Assembly (NCBI GenBank): GCA_026710325.1 | Contig: JAPORH010000200.1 | Span: 1 to 63,113 of the forward strand | Source: Litoreibacter sp. | GTDB taxonomy: Bacteria; Pseudomonadota; Alphaproteobacteria; Rhodobacterales; Rhodobacteraceae | Direction of reading: 5' to 3' | Length of the DNA: 63,113 nucleotides | Shown here: positions 62,085 through 63,113 of the stretch, piece by piece | Numbering within the stretch: position 1 is the first letter of the stretch | Layout of the letters: each line of letters opens with the position of its first letter | Position numbers and translations under genes: made by a program | Notes under the pieces: model-generated | The model's input: only the letters and a program-made list of their open reading frames with translations | The model's database searches: none | What the model was told of the DNA's origin: nothing

Positions 62085-63113
62085 TCATGGCAAGTTTGGC
62101 GGGTCGTAGTTCGGCTTCTCTTTCCGCCTTGTTTCCGCGGCCTCCGAGATGCTGTGCTTCAACGCAGGATCGCTGAGCGGGATTTTTCGCGGCTCAGACA
62201 GTGGCAAATACCAGATGAACCCGGGGCGCCCTTGTGGCCATTCCCGGCGTGTCATCGATTTTGGAAACACCTCCAGAAGAGACCAGGGAAATTTCATCGA
62301 ATTGTGAATCGGGGCCAATGGATCTGGTTTGGAATAGGGTAGCCCTCCCATGGTGCGCGCGTCTTCAATCCCACCAAGTACGTAGCGATTGATCGCGCCG
62401 CGCTTGAAACTAAGCTTGATCCCGGCCGCTTCCATCTCATCGAGCATCCATTTCAACGTGATTTTCCCGATCCCGGCACGGTCCTCAAACGGGGAGCCGC
62501 CAATGTCGCTATGGTAGCCCGGGAACCAGACTTGCTTGACGTCCTGAGGGCCCTCAGACGGGGCAAAACGATTGGGTTTGAATTCGGTCGGAACCCAGCC
62601 CTGCGCCCGAAACATCGAACGGCGTTCGTCAATGGCAAGCGCATGACGCACCATCTGGACCGAGGTGTTGCTATCAACATTCGCATGCGTTCCGAGCTCC
62701 AGCAGCGACCCGGTCGTCTTTAAGTTATGCAGAAAACGCCGAAACCGAATGATCGAACTGACCGTGTCATAGATACCCAGAAAGCGGATCGACACGCGCT
62801 CTTGGTCCAGCACCTGATCATATTCGCGCAGGCGCTGATAGGTCTTGTCATGATCCGCGTCTTCGCCCGCATCCGTGATTTCCCGATATGCGCGGAAGAC
62901 TTGCGGGGCGAGGTGCAGTTGATGCTCCGGCATCAAGCCAACATTATGGATAAATCCAGCAAGCACACGCGCGGCATAGGCCCCGCGCGAAAAGCCAAAG
63001 ACGAGAATATCATCTCGCTTCTCTTCGTCCGTTTTTGAGGGCGGCTTATAGTTCAGGCCATAGTACACGACGCTACTTGAAACGAGGAGCGAAAAGGATT
63101 CGAATTGAAGCTT
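62085..63113 (-). CDS. DUF2235 alpha/beta hydrolase, 5' end cut by the window
   Basis: 343 codons visible, open to the edge, so the N-terminus is missing; GTG 63068 is only an internal codon. The nucleophile elbow GFSRGAYAARVLAG fits the DUF2235 family, seen in T6SS phospholipase effectors and in many stand-alone proteins. FLGIYDTVSSI and ADHALAIDERR-like segments (RHALAIDERRSMF), KQVWFPGYHSDIGG carrying a catalytic Asp-His region, support it. No T6SS gene is nearby. The end of the insert is again a HindIII site (63108-63113). Confidence 0.85.
   Translation of the reverse strand, partial: KLQFESFSLLVSSSVVYYGLNYKPPSKTDEEKRDDILVFGFSRGAYAARVLAGFIHNVGLMPEHQLHLAPQVFRAYREITDAGEDADHDKTYQRLREYDQVLDQERVSIRFLGIYDTVSSIIRFRRFLHNLKTTGSLLELGTHANVDSNTSVQMVRHALAIDERRSMFRAQGWVPTEFKPNRFAPSEGPQDVKQVWFPGYHSDIGGSPFEDRAGIGKITLKWMLDEMEAAGIKLSFKRGAINRYVLGGIEDARTMGGLPYSKPDPLAPIHNSMKFPWSLLEVFPKSMTRREWPQGRPGFIWYLPLSEPRKIPLSDPALKHSISEAAETRRKEKPNYDPPNLP

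Noticed and set aside
62085-63113. Type VI secretion effector
   Set aside because: DUF2235 proteins include T6SS effectors, but no vgrG, hcp, PAAR or immunity gene is visible in the window.
1-63113. tRNA genes, CRISPR arrays, insertion sequences or prophage
   Set aside because: No cloverleaf-like sequence, spacer-repeat pattern, transposase or phage gene was seen on either strand.

Overview
The window reads as a chromosomal segment of a marine alphaproteobacterium of the Rhodobacteraceae (Roseobacter-type). This rests on the long block frr-uppS-cdsA-dxr-rseP-bamA-skp-fabZ-lpxA-lpxI-lpxB, on LpxI rather than LpxH, on an IalB-family periplasmic protein, on cobalamin genes including cbiD, on an Entner-Doudoroff sugar pathway, and on several small proteins I recognise as Rhodobacterales families. 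Genes are dense, many join through ATGA, GTGA or TAATG overlaps, and base composition is fairly even. No tRNA, rRNA, CRISPR array, transposase or phage gene was seen. Both ends are broken at or near a HindIII site (127 and 63108), and the first 126 bases do not continue the truncated gene beside them, so this looks like the insert of a cloned environmental DNA fragment.

Layout. 142-1392: 5'-truncated radical SAM protein. 1491-12860: ribosome recycling, undecaprenyl and isoprenoid precursors, phospholipid precursor, envelope proteolysis, outer-membrane assembly and lipid A synthesis, all on the + strand, with a 41-residue membrane-type small protein hidden between rseP and bamA. 12857-21012: YbaK deacylase, glnE, an IalB-family protein, a gene-free stretch with minus-strand terminators and a long inverted repeat, a HerA/DUF853-type ATPase, a LysE-type exporter and mazG. 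21012-25521: M20 amidohydrolase, YcaQ glycosylase, SDR and FAD monooxygenase, with two copies of a GC-rich intergenic repeat at the convergent junctions.

25522-37976 is a carbohydrate island. Glucokinase, GH1 beta-glucosidase and a LacI repressor face an alpha-glucoside ABC transporter plus GH13 glucosidase operon (aglEFGAK), followed by edd-eda. The remaining Entner-Doudoroff entry genes, zwf-pgl-pgi, lie 20 kb away at 57863-61593. Both ED clusters carry nearly the same 14-bp palindrome just upstream of the first gene, which suggests one shared regulator. The agl divergent promoter region has a different operator (AAAGCGCTTT, two copies). Together these genes take up and hydrolyse glucosides, phosphorylate the glucose and channel it to pyruvate and glyceraldehyde-3-phosphate.

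37980-43946 (minus strand): a lipoprotein, an MttB-like methyltransferase without pyrrolysine, a TPM-domain protein, a PEP-mutase/isocitrate-lyase-like enzyme, an aminotransferase and a YjbR protein. 44006-47870: a cysteinyl-tRNA synthetase / citramalate synthase / squalene-phytoene-synthase-like operon preceded by an unusual 14-codon leader peptide made almost only of Cys, Ile and Thr and by mutually exclusive RNA pairings. This is the most interesting signal in the window. 47867-53153: MFS transporter and cobalamin genes (cobB, cobA, cbiD, cobK); cbiD appears to be made from a leaderless mRNA. 53134-57650: base-excision glycosylase, esterase, HNH protein, ureohydrolase and radical SAM/SPASM-like protein. 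61590-63113: thioesterase and a DUF2235 hydrolase cut off by the window edge.
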